Source of the DNA: DATJFH01 sp035495815
Lineage (GTDB): Bacteria > Acidobacteriota > Terriglobia > Bryobacterales > Bryobacteraceae
NCBI GenBank assembly: GCA_035495815.1
Contig: DATJFH010000029.1
Coordinates: 1 to 6,770 of the forward strand
Reading direction: 5' to 3'
DNA: 6,770 nt
The notes under the pieces were generated by a model. It ran no database searches. It was not told where the DNA came from and worked only from the letters and a program-made list of their open reading frames with translations. Below, piece by piece: positions 4,965-6,770 of this stretch. Position numbers and translations under genes: made by a program. Positions within the stretch are counted from its first letter, which is position 1. The number at the start of each line of letters is the position of its first letter.

Positions 4965-6770
4965 ATGAGTTTCTCTACGGGTAAGGTGATCGCCTCAATT
5001 GCGCTGTCCCTGGCCTGCTCCGCGGCGGTCCGGGGCGGGGAAGTATCTTATTCCGTGCAAACCGTGGCGGGCAGCAGTGTAGTGGGTGACGGAAGCGCTG
5101 CGGTGAATGCCCAACTCAGCGATGCGCAATGTCTCGCCGTCGACAGGTCCGGGAATGTCTACATTGCGGATCCGGACAACCATCGTGTGCGCAGGGTCAA
5201 TCCGCAGGGAATCATTCAGACGGTGGCGGGACAGGGATACCCGGGCTTCTCCGGTGACGGCGGTCCGGCCTCGCAGGCGCGCCTGAATGCGCCTTATGGG
5301 CTGGCGACCGACGCGGCCGGCGCGCTGTATATCGCCGATTTGGGAAACAACCGGGTGCGCAAAGTTACGCCCGACGGCGTCATTACGACAGTCGCCGGCA
5401 CCGGCCAGGCGGCGTCGGGCGGCGACGGGTCCAAAGCGCCGGAAGCGCAGCTCAATGGGCCGCGCAACGTGGCCGTGGACAGTGCGGGCAATCTCTATAT
5501 CTCCGAATTCATGGGCCATCGCATCCGGTTAGTGACGGCCGACGGCATGATCTGGACGCTTGCGGGAACCGGCGTGGCCGGAACGCGCGGGGAGGAGATC
5601 GCGGCGACGCTTTCCGAACTGGCGTATCCGGCCGGGCTCTACCTGGATTTTACGGGCACCTTGTTTATCGCCGACAGTGGGAACAAACGCATCCGCGCCG
5701 TGTACAACGGCGTGATGCGCACTCTGCCCGTCCCCGGCGCCGAGTTGATCTTGCCGACGGGCGTCGCCAGCGATGCGGCGGGAGGCCTCTACATCGCCGA
5801 CGGCGGAAGCCACCGGCTGTACCGGCGCCTGTTCAGCGGGGCCGTGCTGCCGGTCGCGGGCGCCATGACGCTGGAATCGGCGCGCGAGGCGATCTCCGAC
5901 GGACGCGGCAATCTGCTGATCGCCGACGGTCATCGTGTGCGCCTGCTGACGGCAGCGGGCGGAACCGCGATTTTCGCCGGAGACGGATCGTTCGGTTACA
6001 GGGGCGATGGGGCTGCAGCCACGGCGTCGGTGCTCAACGGTCCGTCGGGCGTGGCCGTGGATCGCGACGGGAACCTGTTCATCGCCGATACCCGCAATCA
6101 CCGAATTCGCAAAATCTCGTCCTCGGGAGTGATCTCGACGTTCGCGGGAACCGGTCAGCCCGCCGCCTCACCGGAGGGCCTTCCGCCGCTCTCGACTGCG
6201 CTGGTGGCGCCCGGCGGTCTGCTGGCGGATCCGTCAGGCGGACTGTGGATTTCCGAGTCGTTCGGCGCCCGGGTGCGCCGGCTGACACCCGCCGGATCCA
6301 TTCTCACGGTCGCTGGAAACGGCACGGCGGGCTTCGGCGGCGACTCGCGGCAGGCGATCGGCGCCCAATTGCAGAATCCGGGTCAGACCGCTCTCGATGC
6401 CGCCGGAAATCTCTACATCGCCGACACCGGCAACAACCGGATCCGGCGAGTGATCAACGGCATCATCAGCACATTTGCCGGCAACGGCACGGGCGGCTTT
6501 GCGGGCGACGGAGGACAAGCGGTCTCAGCCCAACTCTCTCAGCCCCGGGGTATCGCCTTCGACAGCGCGGGAAATCTGTACATCGCCGACACGGGCAACC
6601 ACCGCATACGGAAGGTAAACCCGGGCGGCCTGATCACAACCGTGGCCGGCGATGGAAATATCCCGCTGACCCTCCCGCGTGCGGTAGCCGTGGATTCCGC
6701 GCAGAACCTTTACATCGCCGACACCGCCAACCATCGCATAGTGAAGATCGCGCCCGGCGCAGCCCCGGCG
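4965..6770 (+). CDS. secreted NHL-repeat beta-propeller protein (3' end beyond window)
   Basis: The frame is open from ATG 4965 to the last base (602 codons, no stop), so the C-terminus is missing. The N-terminus MSFSTGKVIASIALSLACSAAVRG looks like a Sec signal peptide of about 24 residues. The rest consists of NHL-type blades, each with an 'AVDSAGNLYIADTGNHRIRKV' pattern, a short turn and a TxAG strand; 11 are visible, with YIAD-type cores at residues 66, 122, 178, 234, 276, 318, 372, 428, 484, 539 and 583. Most blades also carry a GDGG...AQLNGP loop. NHL propellers are usually protein- or ligand-binding scaffolds rather than enzymes, and no catalytic motif is visible. In Solibacter-type genomes such proteins often continue into further C-terminal domains, and the Ala/Pro-rich end here (APGAAPA) could be a linker; that is inference. 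No clear Shine-Dalgarno sequence precedes the ATG; the start was chosen for the signal peptide. Transcribed divergently from the protease gene. Confidence 0.88.
   Translation, partial: MSFSTGKVIASIALSLACSAAVRGGEVSYSVQTVAGSSVVGDGSAAVNAQLSDAQCLAVDRSGNVYIADPDNHRVRRVNPQGIIQTVAGQGYPGFSGDGGPASQARLNAPYGLATDAAGALYIADLGNNRVRKVTPDGVITTVAGTGQAASGGDGSKAPEAQLNGPRNVAVDSAGNLYISEFMGHRIRLVTADGMIWTLAGTGVAGTRGEEIAATLSELAYPAGLYLDFTGTLFIADSGNKRIRAVYNGVMRTLPVPGAELILPTGVASDAAGGLYIADGGSHRLYRRLFSGAVLPVAGAMTLESAREAISDGRGNLLIADGHRVRLLTAAGGTAIFAGDGSFGYRGDGAAATASVLNGPSGVAVDRDGNLFIADTRNHRIRKISSSGVISTFAGTGQPAASPEGLPPLSTALVAPGGLLADPSGGLWISESFGARVRRLTPAGSILTVAGNGTAGFGGDSRQAIGAQLQNPGQTALDAAGNLYIADTGNNRIRRVINGIISTFAGNGTGGFAGDGGQAVSAQLSQPRGIAFDSAGNLYIADTGNHRIRKVNPGGLITTVAGDGNIPLTLPRAVAVDSAQNLYIADTANHRIVKIAPGAAPA
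5133..6770 (+). repeat. array of NHL-blade coding repeats, about 168-bp period
   Basis: Eleven diverged coding repeats. Core-to-core spacings in residues are 56, 56, 56, 42, 42, 54, 56, 56, 55 and 44, so the basic unit is 56 codons and three intervals are about 12-14 codons shorter because the GDGG-type loop is missing. Units 9, 10 and 11 are most alike at DNA level, sharing acatcgccgacac. Units 3 and 8 carry YISE or WISE instead of YIAD. Long open frames on the opposite strand of this array are by-products of the repeat. Confidence 0.8.

Noticed and set aside
5004..5036. Lipoprotein signal in the NHL protein (Cys18 in SLAC)
   Set aside because: The position three before the cysteine is Ser rather than Leu and Leu is at minus two, which does not fit a lipobox well; a standard signal peptidase I site a few residues later is more likely.
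4995..6734. Series of minus-strand open frames with a shared 'VGDVQISRAV'-like pattern
   Set aside because: They mirror the NHL coding repeats on the plus strand, so their apparent similarity to one another is a by-product of that repeat.

Overview
The window is GC-rich (roughly 60-65% by eye), densely coded DNA. Its gene content points to an Acidobacteriota genome of the Solibacter/Bryobacter type: a long secreted NHL-propeller protein with the degenerate 'NLYIADTGNxRIRKV' unit, a secreted matrixin with bacterial Ig-like tandem domains, and an NtrY/NtrX-like two-component pair. This assignment is inferred from style and content, with no marker gene to prove it.

Layout. Bases 1-155 hold the 3' end of an unrecognised plus-strand gene. 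Bases 178-2881 hold a two-gene operon, a membrane histidine kinase (462 aa) and a sigma-54-activating response regulator (446 aa), whose reading frames overlap by 26 bp. Bases 2882-3045 are a convergent intergenic gap with a weak hairpin and a small ORF that may be a gene remnant. Bases 3046-4845 (minus strand) encode a secreted M10A-type zinc metalloprotease with a doubled prodomain-like N-terminus and two C-terminal Ig-like domains. Bases 4846-4964 are a 119-bp divergent promoter region carrying a perfect inverted repeat and recurring TCCCGG/CCGGGA half-sites. From 4965 to the window end a plus-strand gene (no stop reached, 602 codons visible) encodes a secreted NHL-repeat beta-propeller protein with 11 visible blades.

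How the genes may work together. The kinase senses something outside the membrane and phosphorylates the regulator, which would activate sigma-54 RNA polymerase at promoters that I could not locate inside this window. The protease and the NHL protein are both predicted to be exported and diverge from one short control region, so co-regulation is plausible. A functional link between the two-component pair and the exported proteins is only suggested by adjacency. I see no RNA gene, CRISPR array, insertion sequence or phage gene. No complete novel system is evident; the most notable items are the protease architecture, the symmetric element in the divergent promoter, the blade-length pattern of the NHL protein and the odd ORF in the convergent gap.
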